DNA of 64,000 nt. Origin: Gammaproteobacteria bacterium (GTDB taxonomy: Bacteria; Pseudomonadota; Gammaproteobacteria; Pseudomonadales; Azotimanducaceae). The notes beneath the pieces were generated by a model that saw only the letters and a list, made by a program, of their open reading frames with translations, was not told the origin of the DNA and searched no databases. This document shows positions 36,604 to 46,089 of the stretch, in pieces. The position numbers were made by a program, and so were the translations under genes. Every line of letters starts with the position of its first letter. Within the stretch, counting starts at the first letter, position 1. The stretch covers positions 46,703 through 110,702 of the forward strand of contig VXLL01000023.1 in the NCBI GenBank assembly GCA_009841615.1, in the 5' to 3' direction.

Positions 36604-36790
36604 GTCAACTTACTTTTGGAGTGCCCGAATTCACAATGACTAATGCTCGATTGACAACGGCAATGACAAGTACTACTTACAATTCTTCAATCGCAACCAA
36701 AGAGCAAATAGCTCAACGGTAGGTCTATCAAAAAGCGGGGTGCCTGCAAATCTCGTTCCAAACGCAACAATTTAATAAGGGAAAACACAG

Positions 36791-37822
36791 ATGTTAAAAG
36801 CCGTGTCGCTAGGGCAAAAATGTGGCATGAAAGTTTCCGAACTTTGTTTAGGCACCATGAACTTTGGCGTGCCAGGGCGTGGTCTCCACGGAGACTGGAC
36901 GTTAACAGAAGACCAAGCAAAACCAATCTTCCGCGCTGCGTTTGAGCATGGGTTATTTTATTTTGATTGTGCGGACAATTATGGTCTGGGCGCAAGTGAA
37001 GAAGTCGTCGGATCAATCTTGCGATCTCTGTTCAACCGCAGGGAGTATGTAATCACCACCAAAGTTTCATATCCCATGGGACCCGCCCCCAATCTCGGTG
37101 GGCTCTCGCGTAAACACATTATGGAGGGGATCGATTCAAGTCTCAAGCGTTTAGGCCTCGACTACGTCGACCAATACATCATCCATCGTCATCCGCATGG
37201 TATTCGCGACCAAACACATGTACCCATTGAAGAAACCTTGGAAGCACTGCACGATGTCGTGAAAGCTGGGAAAGCACTGTATTTAGGTGCCTCGTCCATG
37301 TTCACCTGGCAGTTTGTCGAATTACAGTCAATCGCGAAACTGAATGGTTGGACAGAGTTCATATCGATGCAAAACCACTATAACCTAATCTATCGCGAGG
37401 AAGAGCGAGAAATGATTCCCTATTGCAAACACACAGGAATTGCGCTAACTCCTTGGTCGCCTTTGGCGCGTGGGATTCTCGCAGGTTCGTACGGCGGGAG
37501 TCTGAAGGAAGGAAAAACAGAGCGATCTTCAGGACGCGATAGCAAACGCACCGCGAGTCTTTATCGAGGCGATGCTGACTTTAGAATCGCTGACCGTGTA
37601 GCAAAAGTTGCTAAAAAGTATGGCAAGAAACCAGGGCAGATCGCAATCGCCTGGCTCACTAACAAACCCGAAATTACCGCACCGATAATTGGCGTGTCCA
37701 AAGTTGATCAACTAAAGGAATTAGCTGAAGCGACAACTATTTCGCTTGAGGACGAAGACATAACCTCTTTAGAAGAGCTATATCAACCAGTTGAAAACCT
37801 GCTCTCGCTAGGAACGTCGTAG
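36791..37822 (+). CDS. Aldo/keto reductase (Tas/YajO-like)
   Basis: 343 residues, cytoplasmic, no signal sequence. The tetrad is intact: Asp in FDCADNYGLG with its Tyr, Lys in TTKVSY, and His in YIIHRHP. The C-terminal NADPH-binding part has APIIGVSKVDQLKELAEA. It resembles the potassium-channel-beta/Tas branch of the superfamily. It is the third aldo/keto reductase in the window but the only one without a Tat signal, and not closely similar to the others. Its stop is 1 base from the stop of the convergent NYN gene. Confidence 0.93.
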   Translation: MLKAVSLGQKCGMKVSELCLGTMNFGVPGRGLHGDWTLTEDQAKPIFRAAFEHGLFYFDCADNYGLGASEEVVGSILRSLFNRREYVITTKVSYPMGPAPNLGGLSRKHIMEGIDSSLKRLGLDYVDQYIIHRHPHGIRDQTHVPIEETLEALHDVVKAGKALYLGASSMFTWQFVELQSIAKLNGWTEFISMQNHYNLIYREEEREMIPYCKHTGIALTPWSPLARGILAGSYGGSLKEGKTERSSGRDSKRTASLYRGDADFRIADRVAKVAKKYGKKPGQIAIAWLTNKPEITAPIIGVSKVDQLKELAEATTISLEDEDITSLEELYQPVENLLSLGTS

Positions 37823-37823
37823 T

Positions 37824-38771
37824 TCATAACAGGTCTTCATCTTGCCTTGATGCAGATTGTGAGTCATCGTCGCCTTGTACCCGTTCGATTACAAACTCAC
37901 GAAAGCTACTCCGCATCACGACGCGCTCATCTTCGGAGAGATTTCGTTCTAAAGCATTCCGACACTCAAAGAGTAACGATTTGTCGTAGGAATTGGGTAC
38001 CCCGCGTCCATTTCGCCAATAACCCATACAAGCCTCTAGTTCTTCGTCGTAGAGTTGTTCGATAAATTCGATCACGACATTGTGAATTGCGTCTTTTGTT
38101 TCTTCTGGAATTTCCCGATCCAATTGTTGCTGTTCATAGTTTGGTTCCATCGATAACGATCGTTCAATTGACAAGGGTTTTTGATACGAGCGCAATGTGG
38201 TGTCATAATCGGCGATAGTAGCGAGATCTTGTTCAATCAAGAACTTTTCAACATCGGCACGCCGCCAGGCCGTGTTAGTGTCAGCTTCAGAGCTCAATGC
38301 CGAAAATTCACTGTCTTGTTCAGCAAAAATTTCGAGCATGTGGATTCGAACACCGTAAGACTGCGAGAACTCGACACCAGTTCGTAGAGCATCGTTGCGG
38401 GCCAGTAGCAACGCATCGGAGATCGCACCATTGCGTCCTAGTTCAGCAAGATCTCGGGCAATCGCGGAAGTAACGGCAGTGCGAAAGTTGTGTTGGTGTA
38501 GCGGAACGATTCGGAGTTTTATTTCGTTGGTTTGTCCGATATGAACATGCTCAGTTCCAAGTACGCGGTTCGAAGTACTAGTCTCATACCAATACACGCG
38601 CAATAGTGGTTTTGCGCCCGTTAACTGCCTAACTAAGCTCTTGACTTCAGTCAAGAAAACATCGCTCTTGATTCCGATCCTTTCTCGTTTTGAAGTTTGC
38701 CCAGCTATTGCGATAGAACCTAATGCAAAGAGATAACCGGCATCGACAAACACCGCTACTTGCGTTCGCAT
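37824..38771 (-). CDS. NYN-domain protein (LabA/PIN-like putative ribonuclease)
   Basis: 315 residues. The N-terminal half is an NYN domain: VAVFVDAGYLF with metal-binding Asp10, LLRVYWYETS, and AISDALLLARNDALRTGVE at the third acidic strand. The C-terminal half (about 200-315) is a helical extension without recognised motifs (KDAIHNVVIEFIEQLYDEEL...). NYN proteins are predicted Mg2+-dependent RNases of the PIN fold. The gene shares a 115-base AT-rich upstream region with the divergent hypothetical gene at 38887. Substrate unknown. Confidence 0.85.
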   Translation of the reverse strand: MRTQVAVFVDAGYLFALGSIAIAGQTSKRERIGIKSDVFLTEVKSLVRQLTGAKPLLRVYWYETSTSNRVLGTEHVHIGQTNEIKLRIVPLHQHNFRTAVTSAIARDLAELGRNGAISDALLLARNDALRTGVEFSQSYGVRIHMLEIFAEQDSEFSALSSEADTNTAWRRADVEKFLIEQDLATIADYDTTLRSYQKPLSIERSLSMEPNYEQQQLDREIPEETKDAIHNVVIEFIEQLYDEELEACMGYWRNGRGVPNSYDKSLLFECRNALERNLSEDERVVMRSSFREFVIERVQGDDDSQSASRQDEDLL

Positions 38772-38886
38772 AACTTTTATCCTCGAACTTTAATCTATTT
38801 TTTTAATGAGTGTATTTTTGTTTTTTCTTTCTATTTAGTATTCCGCACCCCTCGCATGGAGAAGTACTTAGAAACAGAATTTTACT

Positions 38887-39666
38887 ATGGAGTGTTTTGA
38901 CGACGAAATGCTGCGAGGTAAACTGATCTCATTCTCTCTTCACATGGAATCGAGCTACCGATCGCATACATGCGCCGTTCAAAGCCACACTTTCCGCTCG
39001 ATTCGGTTAAAATACCACGCTTTAAATTCATACAAACGCCGTAGTTTGTTTCCTCTGATCATCCCCAAGCTCCGACTGACACGCCACCGAGAGCCCTCGA
39101 CGAAACGCGCCTTCAAGTCTATCTGGATCCCAGTGTTAGCACTTGTGGGATTCAATATGTGCGCAACGGAACCGGTCCGCACCATTGAATCGCTTGAATC
39201 GGACGATGCCGTCACTGTTCAGCCGAATGGGTACTTCGAATTCGCAACAGCGCACCAACTTAACAGTGAAGTAGTCAGCTACGGTGATCTCGTCGACATT
39301 ATCAATCAACTCACTTTAGAGAAACTATCGTCTTTCCGGGATGATGAAGAGACCCAGTCTCAAAAAGCAGAAGGAACTGATTCAGTTTCTAACGAGACAC
39401 CGGTTTCAAGTCGGGCTGGTCGAACATGGAAAAGACGTATCTTGGTATTGCTGGACGGTAATAGAGTAACCTGTACAGCGGATAGTAGTATGAGTATTGA
39501 AGATCACTTGGGCACATCTCTCGATACTATCAAGTCGTTGGAGGGATTTCTCTCGACGGATGTAGAACCGAGTCAGCACACATACCCTCGCGTGTTAAAT
39601 TTCGTGTCTGAGTCTCCGGATCACCAAGAAATGGACACTAACGAAACGGACGCTTCAAAACCGTAA
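38887..39666 (+). CDS. Hypothetical protein, uncertain N-terminus
   Basis: 259 residues in the longest frame, but no ribosome-binding site precedes the ATG. The first 70 residues look non-structural; the true start may lie near the basic stretch before the hydrophobic segment at about 78-91 (IWIPVLALVGFNMC). From about residue 95 on it is acidic and polar, with ILVLLDGNRVTCTADSSMSI as a possible beta-rich patch, and it ends in a low-complexity tail. It is probably exported, perhaps anchored by the hydrophobic segment. No family recognised. Confidence 0.55.
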   Translation: MECFDDEMLRGKLISFSLHMESSYRSHTCAVQSHTFRSIRLKYHALNSYKRRSLFPLIIPKLRLTRHREPSTKRAFKSIWIPVLALVGFNMCATEPVRTIESLESDDAVTVQPNGYFEFATAHQLNSEVVSYGDLVDIINQLTLEKLSSFRDDEETQSQKAEGTDSVSNETPVSSRAGRTWKRRILVLLDGNRVTCTADSSMSIEDHLGTSLDTIKSLEGFLSTDVEPSQHTYPRVLNFVSESPDHQEMDTNETDASKP

Positions 39667-39787
39667 AGCAAGCGGTTTTAGACCGGTAATTTTCTCGCAA
39701 CACCAACCTCCCACTCGAGGTGAATGGATTGCCATTACTAGAGAATCTTAGTATCCAACTAGACAACTAATACTCGCGAAGTAATTG

Positions 39788-40549
39788 CTACTCTGCTTCG
39801 TCAGTTTCACTGTCAAGTGTCAACACACCATCACCAGTCATCGGTACAAATCGTACTGGTAGAAGTGATTTCGTCGAGTGAGACTGCCCGTCTTCCGATT
39901 TTGTAACGAGCGTAAGAGTTTGTGCCCCTCTCCAGTCTCCGACGGGCATGACAAGCAAGCCGCCCGGTTGTAATTGGGCGATCAACTTCGCTGGAATTTC
40001 CTCGGCTGTAGCAGTAACCATTATCTTGTCGAAAGGAGCCGCTTCAGGCCAACCATACCAACCATCACCGTCTCGTACTTCAACATTGTCATAGCCAAGT
40101 TTTTTCAGCCTTGAGGTTGCTTCCTTTGCCAGTTCACTCACAATCTCGATGGTGTACACTTTCTGTGCTAATTTACTTAGAACTGCAGCTTGATATCCCG
40201 AACCAGTTCCAATCTCGAGAACTTTGTCAGTCTTCTGCACATCTAAGACTTCAGTCATCAGAGCTACGATAAATGGTTGCGAAATCGTTTGACCGTGCCC
40301 GATGGGAAGCGGCGAGTTTGCAAACGCTTCTTTACCCAATTTCTTCGAAACAAATTTCGATCGGTCTACATCACGGAGAGCAGCAATAACCTTCTTACTG
40401 ATCTCAGAGACTTCGGTGTAACTGGCCAACTCCTTCGTGGTCTCTTCGATTTCTTCGATCATTTGATCGATGTCAGCATAAAGAAACACTGAAGTGAACA
40501 TACTAGCAGACAACATCAAGTACTTGAAAACTGTTATTATTGTCCTCAC
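39788..40549 (-). CDS. Protein-L-isoaspartate O-methyltransferase with N-terminal signal/anchor
   Basis: 253 residues from the GTG at 40549, which overlaps the upstream glyoxalase gene by 4 bases; a TTG one codon earlier is the alternative. The PCMT fold is clear: SPLPIGHGQTISQPFIVALM, the SAM-binding VLEIGTGSGYQAA and MVTATAEEIPAKLIAQL, GGLLVMPVG. Unlike ordinary cytoplasmic Pcm (about 210 residues) it begins with a hydrophobic segment (FKYLMLSASMFTSVFLYA), so it appears exported or membrane-tethered. SAM would not be expected in the periplasm, which makes the location puzzling. Confidence 0.9.
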   Translation of the reverse strand: MRTIITVFKYLMLSASMFTSVFLYADIDQMIEEIEETTKELASYTEVSEISKKVIAALRDVDRSKFVSKKLGKEAFANSPLPIGHGQTISQPFIVALMTEVLDVQKTDKVLEIGTGSGYQAAVLSKLAQKVYTIEIVSELAKEATSRLKKLGYDNVEVRDGDGWYGWPEAAPFDKIMVTATAEEIPAKLIAQLQPGGLLVMPVGDWRGAQTLTLVTKSEDGQSHSTKSLLPVRFVPMTGDGVLTLDSETDEAE

Positions 40550-41343
40550 CAACTGTTTCTCAATTCCCGTAGTTTTAAAAACACTGTCTTGGGTGAAGGT
40601 TCATCTTCTAAATTTGGAAATTCCTTTCTCAATTGTTCGATGACTGATGGGCTTTGTAACCGAAAGAACGTATTGACTTCCTTTTCCAAAGCTAGCGTGG
40701 TCACAATCGGATCATTTGGATCGTGTGTTTTATTGAGGTCATCTAAGAGCTCTTGAGCTCGTTGATTATTCGGCTCTCTATTTAAAGTAAATTCTAAATT
40801 GTTAGTTATATAGTCATGCCCTGGATAAATTTTTGTGTCATCCCGTAACTTAGTTAACTGAGATACGAACGTGTGGTACAACTCTTCGGGATGACCGCCT
40901 TGATGACAATTTCCTGCGCCTGCATTGAAAAGAGTGTCACCAGAAAACAGTACCGGGTCATCACCGATCGAACGAATACACACGTGACTCATCGTATGAC
41001 CCGGTGTATCCATTGCTTCGAACTCTACAGATTTACCGACTCTGATGACATCGCCCGCACTTAATCCACGATCAATCCCTTTGATGCGTTTCTTAGCTCC
41101 TGCATGCGCTAGTAGCTTTGCACCTGTTGCTTCGATGACAGGAGTATTACCACCAGTGTGATCTCCATGTTCATGTGTATTCAATACCTGCGATATTTGC
41201 CAACCATGATGCTTCGCTCGAGCTAGACATTTTTCGTAGTCCAATGGATCGATTGCTAACGCTTCTCCAGTCTCGCCGCATGCGACCAGGTAGTTAAAAT
41301 TTCGTAATGAGTTACCCGTCCAAATTTGTTCCACAAGCATCAT
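40546..41343 (-). CDS. gloB: Hydroxyacylglutathione hydrolase (glyoxalase II)
   Basis: 265 residues, ATG with AAGGACGG upstream. The metallo-beta-lactamase motif THEHGDHTGG (56-65) gives metal ligands His57, His59, Asp61 and His62; further ligands are the His of MDTPGHTMSH, the Asp of FSGDTLF and the His of YPGHDY. The C-terminal HAGH domain is present (VNTFFRLQSPSVIEQL). It hydrolyses S-D-lactoylglutathione to D-lactate and glutathione in methylglyoxal detoxification. It is co-transcribed with the downstream isoaspartyl methyltransferase gene through a 4-base overlap. Confidence 0.96.
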   Translation of the reverse strand: MMLVEQIWTGNSLRNFNYLVACGETGEALAIDPLDYEKCLARAKHHGWQISQVLNTHEHGDHTGGNTPVIEATGAKLLAHAGAKKRIKGIDRGLSAGDVIRVGKSVEFEAMDTPGHTMSHVCIRSIGDDPVLFSGDTLFNAGAGNCHQGGHPEELYHTFVSQLTKLRDDTKIYPGHDYITNNLEFTLNREPNNQRAQELLDDLNKTHDPNDPIVTTLALEKEVNTFFRLQSPSVIEQLRKEFPNLEDEPSPKTVFLKLRELRNSW

Positions 41344-41416
41344 ATATTCCGTCCTTTCGGTTCTTTATCAAACAGTGCAGAGACCTTAATTTTAGCACTA
41401 GTGAAAAGGTCAGCTC

Positions 41417-41809
41417 ATGACTGAGACGGAACAGTTTGAAATAGCATCAAATTGGTTCAAACAGCTTGAACAACGCGATTTAGACCAACTGGTTTCGCTC
41501 TATTCGGACACTCGATTGAGCTTCCACCCTACCCTTTGGAACGAACACATCCGCAACCGTGTCCGAGCTCGAGATTACTTCGTTAGTTTTTTAGCAAAGC
41601 GACCTCAAGTGCTTGCCTTTGAAGGGGACTTTCTGAGTCTCGGTGATCAGTCCTTTCTCTATGCTGGTACGATGACATTGATGCTGAGTAGCCAGATCCA
41701 CAACACTCAAAACCGAGTAACCGCACGATTTAGCTTTGTCTGGACCAAAGAAGACGACAGTCATTGGCGAATTCTTCATCATCACAACTCTGTAGTACCC
41801 GCGACATAG
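41417..41809 (+). CDS. NTF2-like (SnoaL/DUF4440-type) protein
   Basis: 130 residues forming one cone-like alpha+beta domain: FEIASNWFKQLEQRDLDQLV helices at the start, then YSDTRLSFHPTLW, and a C-terminal sheet ending RFSFVWTKE...WRILHHHNSV, which matches the calcium/calmodulin kinase association-type NTF2 proteins (common end FVW...W.I.HHHSS). Small binding or dimerisation domain; no enzyme activity can be claimed. It is divergent from the glyoxalase gene with 73 bases between them. Confidence 0.82.
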   Translation: MTETEQFEIASNWFKQLEQRDLDQLVSLYSDTRLSFHPTLWNEHIRNRVRARDYFVSFLAKRPQVLAFEGDFLSLGDQSFLYAGTMTLMLSSQIHNTQNRVTARFSFVWTKEDDSHWRILHHHNSVVPAT

Positions 41810-41972
41810 CGTCAAATTTACTGTTTTCATCTTTTTTATAATGTAATAAGACGTTCTTGAACTACTCTCAGCTCAAAACGTTCGGCTCACGTTAATACCG
41901 TTTAGTCGCGTTTTACCTCAAACTTAAGGTACAGAGAACAGTTTCAAACGTTCGCAACATTAATTAATTACC

Positions 41973-43064
41973 GTGACACTACCCAAGTCTGTCGAAATCT
42001 TCGACGATACCATGCGAGAAGGACTTCAAATAGAGAGTCCGGACATAACAATCGACGATAAATTGCGATTGTTGGACGCAATAGGAGATATGGGTGCGAA
42101 GACGATTTCGATCGGTTCATTTGCTCACCCAAAATGGACTCCATCCATGGCGAAAATCGACGAACTCGCAAAGCGCTTCAAACCAAAACCGGGAGTGAAA
42201 TACACCGCTCTTGTGTTTAATGAGGTTGGCTATGAACGCGCTGACGCGTATTACCCAAAAATAGATGTCCGACACCGAAGCTTCTCGACCCACGTTGAAC
42301 TCTGCGATACGTTTGCGCGCAGAAACTACAATCGCACTCAGCGCGAACAAATCGACTCTGCCACCAAACTGATCAAAATTGCTGTCGAAGCAAATCGGGA
42401 GTCCGGGTCGGTGACTCTTGGTAGCCCTTTCGGTTCAAACTTTGAAGGACCGTTTAGTCTGCACCAACGTCTGGAACTACTTACCATGTTGATCGAAAAG
42501 TGGCACGAGGTTGGGCTTGAAGTGTTAGAGCTGTCGCTATTAGACGGCATGGGTTGGAACATGCCACATACCGTCGAAGACACCATACTAGCAATCCGCG
42601 ACCGGTATCCGGAAATTAGGACATTTCACTTACACTTCCACAACACCAGAGGCGTGGGGATCGCGAGCTACTACGAAGCACTGCGTCACGGTGTGACTCG
42701 ATTCGATACTTCGCTCGGTGGTCTTGGTGGCTGTCCATATTGTGGGAACGGACGCGCTGCAGGGCACGTACCAACAGAAGACTTCATCCTACTCTGTCAT
42801 GAGATGGGGATAGAAACTGGTTATGACTTAGACAAGGTAATTGAAGCTGCAGTGATCGCCGAGGAGGTAGTGGGACATCCGTTAAACGGACATGTCTCAA
42901 AGTCCGGACCACTACCTCATGGTGAATCACTTTATCCAGCAAACATGCCATTTATCGAATCGTTAGAGGAAGCTAGCCACTTTCGCAATGGTGCGCAAGT
43001 GTATCAAGAACAACGATCACCTTGGTCCGACCCGAACGTACTAGTTGGTACGGACAAGGACTGA
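41973..43064 (+). CDS. Hydroxymethylglutaryl-CoA-lyase-like DRE-TIM enzyme
   Basis: 363 residues from GTG. The DRE-TIM metallolyase motif D-D-T-M-R15-E16-G is at the start, the metal-binding His219-L-His221-F-H-N in the TFHLHFHNTRG strand, and the flexible catalytic loop GLGGCPYCG with Cys254 corresponding to the HMG-CoA lyase Cys. These fit HMG-CoA lyase (HMG-CoA to acetoacetate and acetyl-CoA), though FNEVGYERA differs from the usual VPNLKG segment and the protein is longer than the standard 300 residues. It opens a four-gene acyl-CoA cluster (to 47229), consistent with leucine degradation. Confidence 0.85.
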   Translation: MTLPKSVEIFDDTMREGLQIESPDITIDDKLRLLDAIGDMGAKTISIGSFAHPKWTPSMAKIDELAKRFKPKPGVKYTALVFNEVGYERADAYYPKIDVRHRSFSTHVELCDTFARRNYNRTQREQIDSATKLIKIAVEANRESGSVTLGSPFGSNFEGPFSLHQRLELLTMLIEKWHEVGLEVLELSLLDGMGWNMPHTVEDTILAIRDRYPEIRTFHLHFHNTRGVGIASYYEALRHGVTRFDTSLGGLGGCPYCGNGRAAGHVPTEDFILLCHEMGIETGYDLDKVIEAAVIAEEVVGHPLNGHVSKSGPLPHGESLYPANMPFIESLEEASHFRNGAQVYQEQRSPWSDPNVLVGTDKD

Positions 43065-43168
43065 GGGAGATTAGTGCCGATCGACGTTGGGACTGTCAGC
43101 TCAGTTGCATACTCTTAACCTGGCACTAAGTACATAATCACGCGCTTCTAGCCAATAGTTCTTCAGAC

Positions 43169-45130
43169 GTGACCTCAAACCCAATTCGGCGACTCTTAGT
43201 AGCTAATAGAGGCGAAATTGCAAACCGTATATTTCGTACTGCGCAGGCTTCGGGTATCGAAACAATAGCCGTATATGCGGACGGGGACGCGAACGCACCC
43301 TTCGTACGCGCGGCAGACCAAGCGATTGCTTTGCGCGGCGAAACTCCACTCGATACTTATCTCAGTATTGAGAAAATACTCAATGCTTGTTCATTGACCA
43401 ATGCGGATGCGGTACATCCAGGGTATGGTTTTCTGTCCGAAAATGCGAACTTCGCGAGAGCTACTCAAGAGAAGGGGTGTATTTGGGTAGGGCCACCAAC
43501 CGAAGCAATTGAGCAAATGGGCGATAAACTCACTGCTAAATCGATAATGCTGGAAGCTGGTGTACCCACACTCAATGCAATTCCCGTTGCCTCCGATACC
43601 GATGCCCTTACCGCAGCTAGAGAGTTAGGATATCCAGTTTTGGTAAAAGCCTCCGCCGGAGGCGGCGGGCGCGGGATGCGCGTTGTCGACAACGCTGAAG
43701 ACCTTAAAGTAGCCATAGAAAGCGCACAGCGCGAAGCACAGTCCGCGTTTGGGAATGCTACCGTATTCCTAGAACGTTGGATCACCGCCGCGAGACATAT
43801 AGAAGTACAAATTCTTGGCGACTTGCATGGTAACGTAGTGCACTTCTTCGAACGCGAGTGTTCCCTACAACGTCGGCACCAGAAAATCATAGAAGAAGCC
43901 CCTTCCCCAGCAATGACTTCCAAGCTACGAGAGCGGTTAGGCGAAGCTGCAGTCGCGGTTGCTAAAACGTTGAACTACTCGTCCGCAGGAACTGTGGAGT
44001 TTTTACTAAGTGGGGAGGAATTCTGGTTCCTTGAGGTCAACACTAGATTGCAAGTTGAGCATCCTGTCACCGAAGCGATCACAGGCTTCGATCTAGTGCA
44101 CGAACAACTGCGAATCGCGGAGGGAGAACCACTTGGCTACGAGCAGACAGACTTAAGCATGACCGGACACGCAATCGAGGTTCGACTGTACGCCGAAGAT
44201 CCTGCACAAGATTTCTTGCCGACTTCAGGTACGATCAAATCGTGGAAACCCTCGTCGATCGCAAGATTTGACTCTGGTGTAGAAACCGGCACCACTGTGA
44301 ATATCGAGTTCGATCCTATGATTGCGAAAGTGATTTCTCATGGTCGCAATCGAAGTGAGGCGATTCGCAAACTAACTAATGCACTCGAACAAACGCACAT
44401 TCAGGGTATAAAGAACAATCGAGACTTTCTTGTCCAAACACTGAAAACACCAGAGTTTGTCGCAGGCGATACTACAACCGATTTCATTGAGCGTGTCGCA
44501 CCGCATCGTGAACGACCATTCGAGATTGACGAATTGAATGGTGTTTTAATCGCCGTCGCGCTATTTTCCCAGCGGAGAACGAACGACCAGGATGAACTTG
44601 ATCAACCGAGATTAAAGTCCCAACTTCCAGCACAACACCACGCTTTTGAATTCAATGGCGAAGACTATGATGTGAAGTGCGACCTTGTCGCTGATCACGA
44701 GTATCGAGTTGTTATTAGTGGTACGCAGTTCGATGTGAAAGTTATGCTCATTGAAGAGAATTTCATAGACGTTGAAGTCGATGGCCGTCGAGCAAGGTGC
44801 AACCTCCATCGTGATGAGAACATTTGGTACGTGCACACTTCCTCCGGCGATCTTGAAGTTCGTACTCGTCCTTTGTTCTCATTGCGAGAGACGATGCATC
44901 GTACTGGAAATCTCAGCGCACCCATGCCAGGAAAAGTGCTTACTCTTGAGGTTGAAGACAACAGCCAAGTTAAATCAGGCGAACTCCTGTTGGTACTCGA
45001 AGCGATGAAAATGGAACACCGCATAGTCGCTCCGTACGACGGGGTTGTTGCAGCCGTTCACGTTGCCATTGGAGATATCGTCGAGAAGGATGTACTTTTA
45101 GTGGAAATGGCAGTTCCAGAACAAAATTAG
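43169..45130 (+). CDS. Acyl-CoA carboxylase alpha subunit, methylcrotonyl/propionyl-type (biotin carboxylase and biotin carrier)
   Basis: 653 residues from GTG. Domains in order: N-terminal RLLVANRGEIANRI, ATP-grasp (VLVKASAGGGGRGMRVV), the FLEVNTRLQVEHPVTE active-site strand, BC C-terminal part, a linker/BT-like region (about 520-590), and a biotinyl domain with AMKMEH, where Lys614 carries biotin. It carboxylates biotin with ATP and bicarbonate for a separate carboxyltransferase subunit. That beta subunit is not in the window. Methylcrotonyl-CoA is likely by context (HMG-CoA-lyase-like and enoyl-CoA hydratase neighbours); acetyl-, propionyl- or geranyl-CoA remain possible. Confidence 0.92.
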   Translation: MTSNPIRRLLVANRGEIANRIFRTAQASGIETIAVYADGDANAPFVRAADQAIALRGETPLDTYLSIEKILNACSLTNADAVHPGYGFLSENANFARATQEKGCIWVGPPTEAIEQMGDKLTAKSIMLEAGVPTLNAIPVASDTDALTAARELGYPVLVKASAGGGGRGMRVVDNAEDLKVAIESAQREAQSAFGNATVFLERWITAARHIEVQILGDLHGNVVHFFERECSLQRRHQKIIEEAPSPAMTSKLRERLGEAAVAVAKTLNYSSAGTVEFLLSGEEFWFLEVNTRLQVEHPVTEAITGFDLVHEQLRIAEGEPLGYEQTDLSMTGHAIEVRLYAEDPAQDFLPTSGTIKSWKPSSIARFDSGVETGTTVNIEFDPMIAKVISHGRNRSEAIRKLTNALEQTHIQGIKNNRDFLVQTLKTPEFVAGDTTTDFIERVAPHRERPFEIDELNGVLIAVALFSQRRTNDQDELDQPRLKSQLPAQHHAFEFNGEDYDVKCDLVADHEYRVVISGTQFDVKVMLIEENFIDVEVDGRRARCNLHRDENIWYVHTSSGDLEVRTRPLFSLRETMHRTGNLSAPMPGKVLTLEVEDNSQVKSGELLLVLEAMKMEHRIVAPYDGVVAAVHVAIGDIVEKDVLLVEMAVPEQN

Positions 45131-45169
45131 TAACTTCGCCGTTGGAATCACAAACAAAAACGAGACACA

Positions 45170-45949
45170 GTGTCGATGACTGAACATTCGACAATTCGGT
45201 ACAACGTTGAGAACGACGCAGCATGGTTCACACTAAATCGACCACACAACCGAAACGCACTTACAGCTGAGTTAGTCAACGAGCTATACGATCTTCTTGG
45301 TTCAGCTGAGGAAGATTCAAGTATTCGCGGGATCGTAATCACTGGCGAAGGTCCAGCATTTTGTTCCGGGGCCGACTTGAAGAGTCCTCCAGGCTCGACC
45401 GTCGATGGCTCACAATCTGTCCCCTACGGTGATGTGTTAAAACGCATCATGGATTGCGCTAAACCTGTCATTGTTGCGATCAACGGTAATGCCGCCGCAG
45501 GTGGACTAGGTCTCATCGGCGCGGCAGACATCGTAATTTCAGTTGACCATGCTCACTTCAGTTTCCGTGAAGTACGGGTTGGAGTTATTCCCGGCGTAAT
45601 CGCGGTAGTGTGTCTACCCAAAATCGGTCCACACATCGCGATGAAACTCTTTCTTACTGGTGAACAGTTCTCCAGTGAGGAGGCAGTTGAATACGGGTTG
45701 GTGCATCGAGTCGTATCTCAAGACCAATTGGTTTCCGCGGTTACCTCCGAACTTGATGCAATCAAACTCGGTGGACCGAACGCACTTAGAGAATGCAAAC
45801 GCTTAGTAAGGCAGGTACCAACTTGGAGTCGCGATGAAGGATTGGTCCGAACGCAACAATGGAGTACCGAAATCTTTCAATCCGATGAAGCCGCAGAGGG
45901 AATTGCTGCATTCATCGAAAAACGAAACGCGTCGTGGATCAAGGATTGA
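45170..45949 (+). CDS. Enoyl-CoA hydratase/isomerase family protein (methylglutaconyl-CoA hydratase-like)
   Basis: 259 residues from GTG (an ATG six bases later is equally likely). The crotonase fold shows FTLNRPHNRNALTAELVNEL, the oxyanion region FCSGADLKS, and AINGNAAAGGLGLIGAADIV, then FREVRVGVIPGVIAVV; the Glu of the last motif region is the usual catalytic candidate. In a leucine-degradation setting it would hydrate 3-methylglutaconyl-CoA to HMG-CoA, the substrate of the enzyme encoded at 41973. It could also serve another enoyl-CoA. It follows the carboxylase gene by 39 bases, suggesting one operon. Confidence 0.88.
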   Translation: MSMTEHSTIRYNVENDAAWFTLNRPHNRNALTAELVNELYDLLGSAEEDSSIRGIVITGEGPAFCSGADLKSPPGSTVDGSQSVPYGDVLKRIMDCAKPVIVAINGNAAAGGLGLIGAADIVISVDHAHFSFREVRVGVIPGVIAVVCLPKIGPHIAMKLFLTGEQFSSEEAVEYGLVHRVVSQDQLVSAVTSELDAIKLGGPNALRECKRLVRQVPTWSRDEGLVRTQQWSTEIFQSDEAAEGIAAFIEKRNASWIKD

Positions 45950-46089
45950 GTCCGACGACCACGCTACTCCTCAAGACTAAATCAAGCTGTTTCGTCTCAA
46001 AACACACGTAGAATAAAATGGGGGACTAGGAGATAATTCTGTTTTTGTTTCTATCCTTTAAAGATTACGAAAACAGGGACGGGCTTTAA

